A stretch of DNA of 64,000 nt from Virgisporangium aliadipatigenens (GTDB lineage: Bacteria > Actinomycetota > Actinomycetes > Mycobacteriales > Micromonosporaceae): assembly GCF_016863615.1 (NCBI RefSeq), contig NZ_BOPF01000029.1, positions 1 through 64,000 of the forward strand, given 5' to 3'. Of this stretch, positions 27,230 through 35,380 are shown one piece after another. The translations under genes were made by a program, and so were the position numbers. The notes under the pieces are model-generated. The model searched no databases and was not told where the DNA came from. It saw nothing but the letters and a program-made list of their open reading frames with translations. How positions within the stretch are numbered: the stretch's first letter is position 1; every line of letters starts with the position of its first letter.

Positions 27230-28023
27230 CTGCCGTGCCTCTCCAGAAGGCGGAACAGGGTGCGCGCCGGCTGCTCGGAGGGCATGTCGTGGATGAACCA
27301 GCCCTCGTACTCCCCGGAGATGGAGCCTTCGAAGCCGTAATCCTTGAGCATTCCCAACAGTTCCTCGTACGGCGTGTTGGGTTCGTTGCCGTGCTCGTCG
27401 AACATGTGCGCCTTGGCGTGGCAGTGCACCGTGTACGGCAGCAGCGGTTCGAACGTCGACAGTTCGTTGGTCCGGATCTGGCCGGGTGCGTTCGGCCCCT
27501 GCCAGCAGGAGAAGTCCGGCACCAGCCGGAACCACGGGGAATCGACCGCCTCCAGCGCCTTCTGGTAGTACGACGGCGGATGGGGGGCGTGCAGTTCGAC
27601 GCCCCAGATCACGCCGTACTTCTCCAGCGTGGGCAGGGCGGCGTTCACGAGGTCGATGAGCTTGTCCACCGGGTCGGCGTTGAAGGCCGGACGCATGATC
27701 TTCGCGCCCATGTAGGCGGCCATCGCGATCATGTTCCGCGCGCGATGCAGTATCTCGTCCTGCGTCTGCGGGCGATCGCTCCTGATGTTCACGCCGAGGT
27801 AGCAGCTGAAGCAGAACAGCTCCATCCCGCAGGAGGCGATCAGGTCGCGGATCTCGGTCAGGTCGTCCAGGCTCGGGTCGGGCCAACCGGGGACGTGCTG
27901 CTCGGCGACGAGTTCCACGCCGTCGCAGCCGATCTCGGCCGCTTTGCGGATCGCGTCGTAGACATCCATCCGGCCGGCGTGGACATCGGCGCCGAAGGTG
28001 TAGAGGCTGAGTCCGAGTTTCAT
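27226..28023 (-). CDS. TIM-barrel protein of the AP-endonuclease-2 superfamily, predicted C-deglycosidase alpha subunit
   Basis: This 265-residue xylose-isomerase-like TIM barrel has candidate divalent-metal ligands E143 (GVELHAPH), D170 (LVPDFSCWQ), H200/H202 (HCHAKAH) and E238 or E240 (GEYEGW). Alone it would be annotated as a sugar phosphate isomerase/epimerase. Its immediate partner is a DUF6379 protein, the beta subunit of C-glycoside deglycosidases, which makes the alpha-subunit (CarB/DgpB-like) role likely. These enzymes cleave the C-C bond of 3-keto C-glycosides with a metal ion. The assignment rests on gene pairing and family knowledge, not on substrate residues. Confidence 0.8.
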   Translation of the reverse strand: MKLGLSLYTFGADVHAGRMDVYDAIRKAAEIGCDGVELVAEQHVPGWPDPSLDDLTEIRDLIASCGMELFCFSCYLGVNIRSDRPQTQDEILHRARNMIAMAAYMGAKIMRPAFNADPVDKLIDLVNAALPTLEKYGVIWGVELHAPHPPSYYQKALEAVDSPWFRLVPDFSCWQGPNAPGQIRTNELSTFEPLLPYTVHCHAKAHMFDEHGNEPNTPYEELLGMLKDYGFEGSISGEYEGWFIHDMPSEQPARTLFRLLERHGR

Positions 28024-28024
28024 G

Positions 28025-28492
28025 TCACGCGACCCCCAGTTCGCCGGTCAGTCGGTAGGGCAGGATGTCGTTCGGGAATCCGTAGCTGAACGTCGTGCGC
28101 ATGTCGATGCTGATGTGGACGTCGTTCCGCGCCAGCAGGACGCCGGCCAGTTCGGGATCCGTGAGGTGCACCTCGGCGACCTCTCCCATGGCCCACCAGA
28201 GCTCGTGCAGGTTCTTGGCGTAGGCGACCGGGATCACCTGCCCGCGCAGCGAGATGAACGTTTCCCGCTCCGGCACCGGGTGGCCGTTCACGACGACCTC
28301 CAGGGCCGAAAGGGTGGAGAGGTGGGTGCCGGTGTAGAACGGATTACGGATGGGCAGGCGCCAGCCGTTCTCGGCGGACCGAATGGTGTCGGACGCGAAC
28401 AGGTCGCGCTGGCCGACCCGGGAGAAGACGACAATTCCCTGCTTGGCGCGATCGGCCTGGTTTCTGTTGACGCGCTGGAGTACCTCGGACAT
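28025..28492 (-). CDS. DUF6379 protein, predicted C-glycoside deglycosidase beta subunit
   Basis: This 155-residue beta-rich protein includes NGWRLPIRNPFYTGTHLS, ETFISLRGQVIPVAYAKNL and DVHISIDMRTTFSYGFPNDILPYRLTGEL. This matches the small subunit of C-deglycosidases (CarC/DgpC-like), which completes the active site of the TIM-barrel subunit. It is the first gene of the minus-strand operon. Its stop is one base before the partner's ATG. A GGAAAGG site lies about nine bases before its own start. It is divergent from the ROK regulator. Confidence 0.8.
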   Translation of the reverse strand: MSEVLQRVNRNQADRAKQGIVVFSRVGQRDLFASDTIRSAENGWRLPIRNPFYTGTHLSTLSALEVVVNGHPVPERETFISLRGQVIPVAYAKNLHELWWAMGEVAEVHLTDPELAGVLLARNDVHISIDMRTTFSYGFPNDILPYRLTGELGVA

Positions 28493-28572
28493 TCGACATG
28501 ACCTTTCCTGATCGCTGACCAGGGTGAATGAAATCGAACCGGAAATGCGGCAGCAATTCGTGGCTTGTTTCG

Positions 28573-28593
28573 CGATTCACGGCTCGTGATTCG
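28573..28593. promoter_or_regulatory. Operator-like inverted repeat between the ROK gene and the C-glycoside operon
   Basis: CGATTCACG, spacer GCT, CGTGATTCG: two 9-base arms pair with one mismatch. It sits 80 bases before the DUF6379 start on one side and 64 bases before the ROK start on the other. A half-site CGATTCA recurs at 29900-29906, 17 bases before the -35 box of the GMC oxidase gene. It is a plausible binding site for the adjacent ROK repressor. Confidence 0.5.
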
Positions 28594-28656
28594 ACAGAGT
28601 AGGTTTGGCGCAAAGCTGACCACAAGATGCCGACTTAAGTTCGAGGTGTGTCTAAA

Positions 28657-29889
28657 ATGCGGCCCATGGTGAGCATGCCGGGGGTCGAAGCCGTCGTCGC
28701 CGTGCTGCGCGCGGTGTCCACCGGCGAGGCGCCCAGTCGAGCCGCCGTGTCACGCCACCTCGGTGCGGCCCGCTCGACGGTGGGGCTGACCGTGGACTAC
28801 CTGCTCGACCAGCAGCTCCTGGTCGAGCGGGCGCTGCACGACGGTCGCCGCGGCCGGCCGATCCAGGCTCTGGCGCTGGGGCCGAAGGCGCCGCTCGGCG
28901 GCCTGATCGAGTTCGGGCCGTACCGGACGATCGTCGCGGTCTCCGATCTGAGCGGCGCGATCCTGGCGCGGCACAGCGTTCGCACGGCACTCGCGTGCGG
29001 GCCGCAGGAGGCGATCGACGGCGCCGCGCTCGCCATGGACGAACTGATGGACCGGCTCGCCTCGCCCGGCAGCCGGATCACCCAGGTCGTGGCGTCGATC
29101 GGGGCACCGGTGAACGTGGGCGCCGGCTCTGTGGCGCGCTCCAACAACCGGTCCCGCGCGGTGCCGTTCCCGTCGCTCGGCTGGGAGGAGTACCCCGCCG
29201 CCACCTACCTGTCGCAGGTCTTCGGCACCCCCGCGGTGCTCGAGAACGACGTGCACCTGCTGGCGATCGGCGACGCGGCCGGCCTCGAACGGGACCGCTT
29301 CCCGCTGATCCGGCTGCACGCCTCGATGGGGCTGGGCGCCGGGATCCTCACCGACCAGGGGGACCTGGTGCGTGGCGTGAGCGGGCTCGCCGGCGACGTC
29401 GGGCACCTGGTGGTGGACGGCAGTTCCGAGCGGAGCTGCTGGTGCGGCAAGAGCGGCTGTCTCAGCAACGTGGCCAGCATCTACTCGATCGGGAAGGATC
29501 TCGGGCTGCCGTTCGGGTCGGAGGCGGGGAGCGATCTCGTGCAGACCCTGCGCGAACTCGTGGCCACGGGCGACGAGGCGGCGATCCGCCGGATCCGCGA
29601 CGCGGCGGACGTGGTGGGACGGCTCGCCGCCATTCTCGTCGACGTCATCAACCCGGGACGGCTGGTGCTAAGCGGCGAACTCATCCACCTCTCCAGCGAC
29701 GTCCTGGCCCGGGTGCGCACCGGCGTGTACGAGCGCTCCCTGCCGCTGTCCAGCCGCCATCTGCAGGTGACCGTCTCGACCAAAGACGCCGACGGGGCCC
29801 TGCCCGGTGCGGCGCAGCTCGCGGCGTCGCTGATGCTCGCGCCGTCCGGAATCGACCGCGTGCTGCGGGGCGGTCGGCCGCCGGCCTAG
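28657..29889 (+). CDS. ROK-family transcriptional repressor (NagC/XylR type)
   Basis: The product has 410 residues. An N-terminal winged helix-turn-helix (about 15-75; SRAAVSRHLGAARSTVGLTVDYLL) is followed by a ROK sugar-kinase-like domain with the zinc motif C261-W-C263-G-K-S-G-C268. Members with this layout bind DNA and release it on sugar binding. I chose ATG 28657, ten bases after GAGG; GTG 28648 is too close to that site. It lies between and divergent from the importer/deglycosidase operon, with the GMC oxidase gene downstream, so it probably controls both. Confidence 0.9.
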   Translation: MRPMVSMPGVEAVVAVLRAVSTGEAPSRAAVSRHLGAARSTVGLTVDYLLDQQLLVERALHDGRRGRPIQALALGPKAPLGGLIEFGPYRTIVAVSDLSGAILARHSVRTALACGPQEAIDGAALAMDELMDRLASPGSRITQVVASIGAPVNVGAGSVARSNNRSRAVPFPSLGWEEYPAATYLSQVFGTPAVLENDVHLLAIGDAAGLERDRFPLIRLHASMGLGAGILTDQGDLVRGVSGLAGDVGHLVVDGSSERSCWCGKSGCLSNVASIYSIGKDLGLPFGSEAGSDLVQTLRELVATGDEAAIRRIRDAADVVGRLAAILVDVINPGRLVLSGELIHLSSDVLARVRTGVYERSLPLSSRHLQVTVSTKDADGALPGAAQLAASLMLAPSGIDRVLRGGRPPA

Positions 29890-29922
29890 GTATTTAGTTC
29901 GATTCAGTGCATTAAGCTGTCG

Positions 29923-29951
29923 TTGACGATCCTAAATCGCGCTCCTACGGT
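29923..29951 (+). promoter_or_regulatory. Sigma-70-type promoter giving a leaderless GMC oxidase transcript
   Basis: TTGACG (29923-29928), a 17-base spacer, and TACGGT (29946-29951) form a good housekeeping-type promoter. Transcription would start about seven bases later, at or within two bases of the ATG at 29959, and no Shine-Dalgarno sequence precedes that ATG. This predicts a leaderless mRNA. Confidence 0.6.
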
Positions 29952-29958
29952 GAGCCGC

Positions 29959-31551
29959 ATGGACACCCCCACAGCGACCGGCCCGATTTTCGTCGGTCCG
30001 GGAACCGGCCGGCCGATCCCCACGCGGGTGGATGTGCTCATTGTCGGTTCCGGGCCGAACGGGGCCGCATATGCGCGGGTGATAAGCGATTCACATCCCG
30101 GTGCGCGCATTCTGATGGTCGAGGTCGGTCCCCGCCTGACGACACTTCCGGGACTGCACACCCGCAATATCGCGGATCCGGAAGAGGCGCAGCGGGTCAT
30201 TCGCGGTTCGGAGGGCGGCAACGACACCCGCACCGCGCAGATCGGCGACCATCTGAGCCAGGGTCGTCCCGGTGCGGTTCCCGCGGCGGGCACCTTCTTC
30301 GTCGACCGCGCCGCCGCGGAAGCGAATACGCCCGGGACTCTCGCGGCCGCCGCGATATCGTCCAGCGTCGGCGGAATGGGGCGGCATTGGGCCTGCGCGA
30401 CCCCGACCCCCCATGTCTCCGAGTTGCCCTCCTTCATTCCGGAACAGGAATGGCGTGCGTTACTCGCGCAGAGCCGCAGCCTGTTGGCCACGAGCGAGCG
30501 GCCCCTGACGGACTCGGCGGATTGGCGCGAGTGCCTGCGCCGGGTCTCCGGCGTCTTCGACCGGCGCCTGCCCGCCGGCCGGCGCACCGGGAACATGCCC
30601 GTGGCCCGGCGGATCGGGCCCGACGGCACCGTCGTGTGGTCCGGTACCGACACCGTCCTCGGCAGGCTGGCGACCGAGCGACGCGAGACGTTCACCATCG
30701 CCGCGCAGACGCTCTGCAGCGAACTGCTCGACCACGACGGTCGCGTCGCGGCCGCCACGCTCCGCTCCCGGGTCGACGGCTCCACCGTCACCGTCTCCGC
30801 GTCGGTCTTCGTCGTCGCGGCGGACTCGCTGCGCACCCCGCAATTGCTGTGGAACTCGGGAATCCGCCCGCGGGCGCTGGGACGCTATCTCGGCGATCAC
30901 ACGATCACCGCCGGGATCTTCACGCCGGAGTATCTCGACAAGCCCGAGGACGTCTCGGCGGTGTTCGGCGCCGGACGCACCCTGAACAACACCACCGGCA
31001 CGCCGTCGAACGGGCTGGGCACCGTGCCGTACAACCCGGACACGCATCCGCTGCACAGCCAGTTCGGGCAGGCCGCGATCTACCACGAGGGTCGGGCCCG
31101 GGGCGAGGGGGTCACGATGTTCGGCTACATGCTGCCGAAGGAGGCCCGCTTCGAGGACCGCGTCCGGTTCCGTGCCGACCGGACCGACCGCTACGGCATG
31201 CCCGCCATCGAGTTCGACTACGGGCTGACCGACCGCGACCGCGAACTCGCGGCGCTCGCCTCCGCCAACATCACCCGCGCCGCCGAGGCCCTGGGCGCCT
31301 CCGGCGTCGTGGGCGTGACGCAGCCGCACGGCATCTCCCTGCACTACCTGGGCACCGTCCGCATGGGTGCGCGGGACGACGGCACCTCCGTCTGCGACAG
31401 CCGTTCCCGCGTGTGGGGGCACGACAATCTCCATGTGGCCGGCAACGGGGTGATCCCGGCCGAGCTCAGCTGCAACCCGACGCTCACCAGCGTCGCGATG
31501 TCCGTCCGCGGGGCGCGGGCCGCGTGCGCGACGCTCGAATCCGTTGTCTGA
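29959..31551 (+). CDS. GMC/pyranose-oxidase-like FAD oxidoreductase, predicted C-glycoside 3-oxidase
   Basis: This 530-residue flavoprotein has an N-terminal FAD-binding motif (VDVLIVGSGPNGAAYARV, G30-G35), a substrate domain, and the GMC C-terminal signature with H462 (SLHYLGTVRMG) and N506 (SCNPTLTS) as the expected catalytic pair. The sequence style is that of pyranose 2-oxidase/C-glycoside 3-oxidase (CarA-like) and not cholesterol or choline oxidase. Oxidation at C3 of the sugar is the step that prepares C-glycosides for C-C cleavage by the deglycosidase encoded 1.5 kb away. The start follows a promoter directly. Substrate is not proven. Confidence 0.82.
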   Translation: MDTPTATGPIFVGPGTGRPIPTRVDVLIVGSGPNGAAYARVISDSHPGARILMVEVGPRLTTLPGLHTRNIADPEEAQRVIRGSEGGNDTRTAQIGDHLSQGRPGAVPAAGTFFVDRAAAEANTPGTLAAAAISSSVGGMGRHWACATPTPHVSELPSFIPEQEWRALLAQSRSLLATSERPLTDSADWRECLRRVSGVFDRRLPAGRRTGNMPVARRIGPDGTVVWSGTDTVLGRLATERRETFTIAAQTLCSELLDHDGRVAAATLRSRVDGSTVTVSASVFVVAADSLRTPQLLWNSGIRPRALGRYLGDHTITAGIFTPEYLDKPEDVSAVFGAGRTLNNTTGTPSNGLGTVPYNPDTHPLHSQFGQAAIYHEGRARGEGVTMFGYMLPKEARFEDRVRFRADRTDRYGMPAIEFDYGLTDRDRELAALASANITRAAEALGASGVVGVTQPHGISLHYLGTVRMGARDDGTSVCDSRSRVWGHDNLHVAGNGVIPAELSCNPTLTSVAMSVRGARAACATLESVV

Positions 31552-31589
31552 CCATTGACGCTGCGGGGCGGATGCGGGAGGTTGTCCCG

Positions 31590-32354
31590 ATGTCTGCTGC
31601 GTACACCGAGAGTGACCAGTTCCGGGGGGCCCGGATCCACCTGTGCGATCTCGCCGGCCTGGAGATCCGCGACTGCGATGTCAGCGGCCTGAAGATCGTG
31701 GACTGCTACGGCGGCGAGGTCTACGTCGGCGGCGGCTTCGAGCGGGTGGTCGTCAACGACGTCGACGTGACGGCCTACGTCGAGGCCGAACTCGACCGCC
31801 GGCATCCCACGCGGGTGCTGGCGCGGGAGGCCGCCTCCTGCTCCGACTACCGGGCCGCCTGGGACGCCGTCGAGGCGCAGTGGGCGGCGACGCTCGAACG
31901 CGCCCGGCTCCTGCCCGAGGCCGCGCTGCACGAGCGGGTCGACGGCGAGTGGTCGTTCGTCGAGACCCAGCGGCACCTGCTGATGGCCGCCGACGCCTGG
32001 CTCGGCAACGCGGTGCTGGAGGAGGAGGCGCCGTTCCACCCGCTGGGCCTTCCGCACGGCGGGATGCCGGCCGACGCGACGGCGAAGCTCGGGCTCACCG
32101 TCGACGCCACCCCGACGCTCGACGAGGTCCTCGCGCCGCGGCACGCCCGCATGGCCACGATGCGCCGCGTCGTCGACGGGCTCACCGACGCCGAGCTCGA
32201 CCGGGTGTGCGGCCGCAAGCCGGCGGACCCGTATCCGGACCGGGAGTACGTGGTGCGCCGCTGCCTCACGGTGGTGCTCAAGGAGGAGGCCGAGCATCAC
32301 CGCTACGCGGTGCGCGACCTCGCCGTGCTCGAGGCGGGTGCCCGGACCGGGTGA
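31590..32354 (+). CDS. DinB superfamily protein with an N-terminal pentapeptide-like segment
   Basis: The product has 254 residues. Residues about 10-60 (RIHLCDLAGLEIRDCDVSGLKIVDCYGGEVYVGGG) resemble a short right-handed pentapeptide-type coil. Residues about 85-245 form a DinB four-helix bundle, with likely metal-binding histidines in ETQRHLLMAADAW and KEEAEHHRYAV. DinB proteins are often metal-dependent thiol transferases or of unknown role. The ATG at 31590 follows GGGAGG by eight bases. It may share the transcript of the oxidase gene 38 bases upstream, but a role in C-glycoside breakdown is not indicated. Confidence 0.8.
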   Translation: MSAAYTESDQFRGARIHLCDLAGLEIRDCDVSGLKIVDCYGGEVYVGGGFERVVVNDVDVTAYVEAELDRRHPTRVLAREAASCSDYRAAWDAVEAQWAATLERARLLPEAALHERVDGEWSFVETQRHLLMAADAWLGNAVLEEEAPFHPLGLPHGGMPADATAKLGLTVDATPTLDEVLAPRHARMATMRRVVDGLTDAELDRVCGRKPADPYPDREYVVRRCLTVVLKEEAEHHRYAVRDLAVLEAGARTG

Positions 32355-32455
32355 CGGCGCCGGCCGGGCGAAAGGGCTGAGTCGCTCAGGTCCGTCCCGC
32401 GACGTCCGATGAGGAGGCTGCCCGAGCCCGTCCTGCCGTAGCAAGGGGCACCGCC

Positions 32456-34027
32456 ATGGCCGCTGACGTGCGTCGTCCCCCGAACGCCGACCCACCGCCG
32501 CCGCGCTGGTACGCGCGGGAACGCGGTGGCGCCTGGCGCATCGTGGCACTGATCGTCTACGGCCTCGGCGCGTTCGCGGTGCTTTTCGAACTCATCGGCC
32601 GGTTCACCCCGGGCACCGGCGCACCGGACGGCGGCACCGCCGTGATGCTGAGCTGCCTGGCGGCGTTCACCGTCGCCACGGTGGTCTTCACGACCGTGGC
32701 CGGGTTCAACCGGGCGCTGGATCGGCGCACCCGCACGGCCTGGCGACTGATGGCGGTGAGCAGTGTGCTCTCGCTCGCCGCGGTCGTCGCCCGTGGCATC
32801 TGGCCGCCGGGGAGCGTCTTCCCGGCGCCGGGCGACGTGCTCGGGCTGGCGGCCGGGCCGGTGCTGCTCGCCGGGCTGCTGTGGTTCCCGTTGCGTTCCC
32901 AGTCCCGCCGGGACCGGCAGCGCGCGCACATCGACGCCGCGCTCGTGGCCGTCGCGGCCGGCATGGTGCTGTGGTACCTGTACGTCGGGCCCAGTCTCAC
33001 CGGCGACGCCGAGCTGAACCTGCTCGCCATCGCCTACCCCGCGAACGACCTCATGCGGGTCTTCGGGGCGACCCTGGTGCTCCAGCGCGGCGCGGCGGCC
33101 TCGGTGCGGCGGCCGATGGTGCTCATCTGCCTCGCGCTGCTCGCCTACATCGTCGCGGACGTGGACCTGGGATACCAGCAGGTCCGGCACGGCAGTGTGC
33201 AGCCGTCCCACTGGCAGTACGCGCTGTGGCTGGCCGCCGGCGCGCTGCTCACCGCCGCGCCGGTCGAGCAGTGCCTGCGGGCCCGGACGCACCGGCTGGC
33301 CGCGGACCAGCGGCGCGACCACGTCGTCGTCAGTCGGCTGCCGTATCTGGGCATCGTCGCGGCGTACGTGCCGCTTCTGCTCGCCGCGCGCCGCCTGCCG
33401 CTGGCGCCGTTCGGCGGGCTCGTGATCGGCGCGCTGATCGTCACCGCACTGGTCGTCGCGCGTCAGGTCAGCGCGCTCCGGGAGAACTCCGAGCTGATCG
33501 CGACCGATCCGCTGACCGGCCTGGTCAACCGGCGGCGGCTGTACCAGGCACTCGACCTGGCCCTCGCCCGCAGCACCCGCAGCGGTTCCGGGATGGCCGT
33601 CATGCTCATCGACCTCGACGGGTTCAAGGAGGTCAACGACACGCTGGGGCACGAGGCCGGGGACCGCCTGCTGGTCGCGTTCGGCGCGTTGCTGCGCCGC
33701 AACGTCCTGGGCACCGACACCGTCGCGCGGCAGGGCGGCGACGAGTTCGCCATCGTGCTGTCGAACATCGACACCCAGGACCAGGCGGCCGCGGTCGTGC
33801 GCCGCATCATGACGGACATGCGCAATCCGATCATGCTCGGCGACGCCCCGGTGTGTGCCCGCGCCAGCATCGGCATCGCGCTGTCGGACGGCACCGTCAC
33901 CGACGCCGACGAACTGCTGCGCCGCGCCGACACCGCGATGTACCGGGCCAAGCGGCGCAAGGGTACCGAGGGCGCGCAGTTCGAGTTCTACGGCGCGGAG
34001 ACACCCGAACCGCTGCAGAGCGTGTAG
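32456..34027 (+). CDS. Membrane diguanylate cyclase (GGDEF)
   Basis: This 523-residue protein has eight or more hydrophobic helices (about 25-330) and then a GGDEF domain with the intact active site G-G-D-E-F at 427-431 and the DPLTGLVNRRRLY start motif. It should make cyclic di-GMP from GTP. The RxxD product-inhibition site expected five residues before GGDEF reads LGTD, so feedback control is probably lacking. There is no EAL domain. AAGGGG precedes the ATG. The extended membrane part could sense a signal, but I recognise no named sensor domain. Confidence 0.93.
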   Translation: MAADVRRPPNADPPPPRWYARERGGAWRIVALIVYGLGAFAVLFELIGRFTPGTGAPDGGTAVMLSCLAAFTVATVVFTTVAGFNRALDRRTRTAWRLMAVSSVLSLAAVVARGIWPPGSVFPAPGDVLGLAAGPVLLAGLLWFPLRSQSRRDRQRAHIDAALVAVAAGMVLWYLYVGPSLTGDAELNLLAIAYPANDLMRVFGATLVLQRGAAASVRRPMVLICLALLAYIVADVDLGYQQVRHGSVQPSHWQYALWLAAGALLTAAPVEQCLRARTHRLAADQRRDHVVVSRLPYLGIVAAYVPLLLAARRLPLAPFGGLVIGALIVTALVVARQVSALRENSELIATDPLTGLVNRRRLYQALDLALARSTRSGSGMAVMLIDLDGFKEVNDTLGHEAGDRLLVAFGALLRRNVLGTDTVARQGGDEFAIVLSNIDTQDQAAAVVRRIMTDMRNPIMLGDAPVCARASIGIALSDGTVTDADELLRRADTAMYRAKRRKGTEGAQFEFYGAETPEPLQSV

Positions 34028-34030
34028 CTC

Positions 34031-34213
34031 CTACCGCCGGCGTTCGGGCGGTTGCCTGCCGGCGGAGCCGAACGACGCCGCGGCGACGAACAGCGGTGCC
34101 AACCCGAGCGTGTACACGACGATCCGCGGCCATTCGAGCACCAACGCGAGGAACAGGCACAGCGCGAGCGACACGACGCCCGCGAGCAGGATGATCAGGG
34201 ATTTCCGGAACAC
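34031..34213 (-). CDS. Small two-helix membrane protein
   Basis: This 60-residue protein is mostly two hydrophobic helices (LIILLAGVVSLALCLFLAL and IVVYTLGLAPLFVAAAS) with a basic C-terminus. The GTG start is preceded by GAGGAG and lies nine bases after the stop of the ABC ATPase gene, so it is probably the last gene of that operon. It has no family I recognise; it may be an accessory to the importer. Confidence 0.65.
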   Translation of the reverse strand: MFRKSLIILLAGVVSLALCLFLALVLEWPRIVVYTLGLAPLFVAAASFGSAGRQPPERRR

Positions 34214-34222
34214 GGCTTCTCC

Positions 34223-35380
34223 TCAGTCGGTCGGTGCGGTTCGGTCGGGTCCGGTCCAACTGCCGTTGAGCACGTAGGACCGGTCGGGGCGGAGCGTGAT
34301 CGCGACGTTCGTGCCGACGTCGATCAGGGCGTCCGGGTCGGGTCCCGCCTCGGTGACGTGCAGCGTGCCGCTGATCGTCTCGACCTCGTAGTCGACGCTG
34401 TGGCCGTGGAACGTGGAGCGCAGCACGGCGCCGATCCCCGCGTCGCCGGCCGGCTGCAACGAGATCGTCTCCGGGCGGATCATCAGGTAGGCCGGCGAGT
34501 TGGCCCGCACCGCCGGATGGGCGGCCACCCGCAGGCGTTCGCCCAGGGCGTTGACCAGTGCCGCTCCGTCGGTGACCTGCTCGGGCACCACCTCGACGAA
34601 GTTGGCCCGACCGATGAAGTCGGCGACGAAGATGGTCGCCGGCCGGAAGTAGATCTCGGCCGGCGTCGCGACCTGCTCGACGCGTCCCTTGTTCATCACC
34701 ACGATGCGGTCGGACATGCTCATCGCCTCGTCCTGGTCATGGGTGACGTACAGGCTGGTGATGCCGAGCCGGCGCTGGATGCGGCGGATCTCGGCCCGCA
34801 TGGCGCCCCGCAGCTTGGCGTCCAGGTTGGACAGCGGCTCGTCGAACAGCAGCACCGTGGGCTGCATGATCAGTGCGCGGGCCAGGGCGACGCGCTGCTG
34901 CTGGCCGCCGGACAGTTCGTGCGGGAAGCGGTTCTCCAGGCCGACGAGGTTCATGCTCGTCAGCGCGATCTGCATGGCGGTGCGCACGTCGTCGTGGTCG
35001 TGGCGGCGCAGCTTCAGCCCGTAGGCGATGTTCTCGCCGACGCTCAGGTGCGGGAAGAGCGCGTAGCTCTGGAAGACCATCGCCATCGTGCGGCGCTGCG
35101 GCGGGGTGCGGTCGATCGACGTTCCGTCGAGCAGGATGTGGCCGCTGGTGGCGGTCTCGAACCCGGCCACGATCCGCAGCGTCGTCGTCTTGCCGCAGCC
35201 CGAGGGGCCGAGCAGGGTGATGAACTCGCCGGGTCGCACGTCCAGCGTCACGTCGTCGACCGCGGTGACGGCACCCGACTTCGACGCGAACGTCTTGGTG
35301 AGCCGGTCGAGCCGCAGCGCTCCGGCGTCGGTGCCGGCCTTCGGCGGTACGAGGCGTTCGCCCGAACGGGTCGTCGTCAT
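34223..35380 (-). CDS. ABC importer ATPase (AfuC/FbpC/PotA type)
   Basis: This 385-residue nucleotide-binding protein has Walker A GPSGCGKTT (about residue 55), Q-loop, signature LSGGQQQR, Walker B VLLFDEPLSNLD and the H-switch in YVTHDQDEA, followed by a TOBE-type regulatory domain (about 250-385). It energises the two-domain permease encoded upstream, whose stop it overlaps by 4 bases (ATGA). The family transports ferric ion, 2-aminoethylphosphonate, phosphoglycerate or polyamines. Confidence 0.93.
   Translation of the reverse strand: MTTTRSGERLVPPKAGTDAGALRLDRLTKTFASKSGAVTAVDDVTLDVRPGEFITLLGPSGCGKTTTLRIVAGFETATSGHILLDGTSIDRTPPQRRTMAMVFQSYALFPHLSVGENIAYGLKLRRHDHDDVRTAMQIALTSMNLVGLENRFPHELSGGQQQRVALARALIMQPTVLLFDEPLSNLDAKLRGAMRAEIRRIQRRLGITSLYVTHDQDEAMSMSDRIVVMNKGRVEQVATPAEIYFRPATIFVADFIGRANFVEVVPEQVTDGAALVNALGERLRVAAHPAVRANSPAYLMIRPETISLQPAGDAGIGAVLRSTFHGHSVDYEVETISGTLHVTEAGPDPDALIDVGTNVAITLRPDRSYVLNGSWTGPDRTAPTD

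Noticed and set aside
27226-28023. Myo-inositol or xylose isomerase pathway assignment for the TIM-barrel gene
   Set aside because: No inositol or xylose catabolic genes are nearby, and the DUF6379 partner points to C-deglycosidase.
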